A DNA stretch of 13,609 bases, taken from Thermoplasmata archaeon. Its GTDB lineage: Archaea > Thermoplasmatota > Thermoplasmata > Lutacidiplasmatales > UBA184. Below the pieces are notes generated by a model. The model worked only from the letters and a program-made list of their open reading frames with translations, did not search any database and was not told the origin of the DNA. A program made the position numbers and the translations under genes. Shown here one piece after another: positions 12,967 to 13,609 of the stretch (the stretch's first letter is position 1; each line of letters starts with the position of its first letter). The stretch lies in the NCBI GenBank assembly GCA_021848165.1, contig JAJZMW010000070.1:1-13609 (forward strand). The letters run 5' to 3'.

Positions 12967-13609
12967 AGGGGACCGCGGAGCCGCCCCCGCGCCGGGACCT
13001 CGCCGAGGGGCTCGCGCGCCTGGAGACGCTGATGGCCGAGATGACCGACCTCGCGGGGAAGAGCCTCGACACGGCGCTCGCGCTCGTCTCCGGGGCGAAC
13101 GGGAGCGCGATCGACCAGGTCCTCGCCTACGATCGTCAGATCTACGAGCGCAAGCAGGATGTCGTCAAGACGTGCGTTGACCTGCTCGCGCTCCACGGGC
13201 CGGTGGCGAAGGACCTGCGCACCATCACCGCGACGCTCGAGATCGCCGGTGATCTCGACCGGTTCGGGCGCTACGCGAAGGACATCGGAGAGCTGATGCG
13301 GGAGCTCGGCCCGGCCGATCGCGACTCGATCGCCCACCTCCCGTCCCTCGTGCGGATGGGACAGCTCACGCGCGCCATGTTCCAGCGGGCGGTCGCCGCC
13401 TACCGCACCCGCGACCTCGCGACCGCCCAAGACCTCGACCGGGCCGACAACGAGGTCGACGATCTCCACGAGCAGGTCTTCCGGGACGTGGTCGGCCGGA
13501 TCGCCGATTCGAGCGTCACCCCGCCGGCGGGGGCGGCGCTGATCTTGATGAACCGGTACTTCGAGCGGCTCGCCGACCACGCGGTCAACATCGGGAGCCA
13601 CGTCGAGTA
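12963..13609 (+). CDS. phoU: Phosphate signalling regulator PhoU (3' end beyond window)
   Basis: PhoU is a cytoplasmic helical-bundle protein that restrains phosphate uptake through Pst and, in bacteria, links it to the PhoR sensor. 215 codons are present with no stop before the window edge. Both three-helix repeats are seen. The first carries the metal-site motif in a diverged form, TLEIAGDLDRFGRYAKDIGEL (91-111). The second keeps the standard form YFERLADHAVNIGSHVE (199-215), with E201, D205, H206 and N209. Family members end about 15-25 residues after this point, so little is missing. The ATG overlaps the pstB stop (ATGA). It is a short, two-repeat PhoU without a DNA-binding domain, unlike the longer PhoU-like protein opening the operon. 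Confidence 0.92.
   Translation, partial: MKGTAEPPPRRDLAEGLARLETLMAEMTDLAGKSLDTALALVSGANGSAIDQVLAYDRQIYERKQDVVKTCVDLLALHGPVAKDLRTITATLEIAGDLDRFGRYAKDIGELMRELGPADRDSIAHLPSLVRMGQLTRAMFQRAVAAYRTRDLATAQDLDRADNEVDDLHEQVFRDVVGRIADSSVTPPAGAALILMNRYFERLADHAVNIGSHVE

Noticed and set aside
1..13609. Search for CRISPR arrays, insertion sequences, integrases, toxin-antitoxin or defence genes
   Set aside because: No spaced direct repeats, transposase-like frames or typical small gene pairs were seen; the window is core metabolism, translation and transport.

Overview
The window reads as chromosomal DNA of a GC-rich archaeon. The evidence is an archaeal RNase P protein (Rnp4), an archaeal-type glutamyl-tRNA synthetase, a DhnA-type class I aldolase, Tsr3, an intron-less type II tRNA-Leu without encoded CCA, and TATA-like boxes about 25 nt before several start codons, as expected for leaderless archaeal mRNAs. 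A euryarchaeal lineage such as the Thermoplasmatota is my best guess, but nothing here proves it. The region is mostly conserved housekeeping genes plus one transport operon. I see no CRISPR array, transposon, integrase, defence island or other obviously new multi-gene system.

Layout. Positions 1-71 hold a likely C-terminal tail of a plus-strand gene. A minus-strand RNA-processing group follows: a double zinc-ribbon protein (1015-710), rnp4 (677-288) and tRNA-Leu(CAA) (259-177), closely spaced and probably read together. A 61-nt AT-containing divergent promoter separates this group from a plus-strand set. That set is a predicted RuvC/RNase H-fold protein (1077-1868), gltX (1891-3621), a glyoxalase I-like protein (3666-4061) and an MFS transporter (4065-5291). 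The MFS gene converges on, and overlaps by 20 bp, a minus-strand cation diffusion facilitator (6156-5272). A second divergent intergenic region leads to fba (6293-7264), whose 3' end overlaps tsr3 (to 7850). The start of tsr3 looks disturbed, possibly by a missing C in a homopolymer.

The last 5.7 kb is a phosphate-uptake operon: PhoU-like protein, pstS, pstC, pstA, pstB and phoU, with phoU running off the window. It starts behind an AT-rich promoter carrying a 14-bp perfect palindrome and a TATA box 25 nt before the first ATG. PstS captures phosphate outside the membrane, PstC and PstA form the channel, PstB supplies ATP hydrolysis, and the two PhoU-family proteins presumably regulate. pstC/pstA, pstA/pstB and pstB/phoU overlap by 4 nt each. 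pstS has its own strong Shine-Dalgarno, and the pstC Shine-Dalgarno lies inside a small hairpin, an arrangement that could give more binding protein than permease.

The points most worth a second look are the tsr3 start, the palindromic pst control region, the degenerate metal site of the cation facilitator, the linkage of an RNase P subunit to a tRNA, and the uncharacterised RuvC-like protein.
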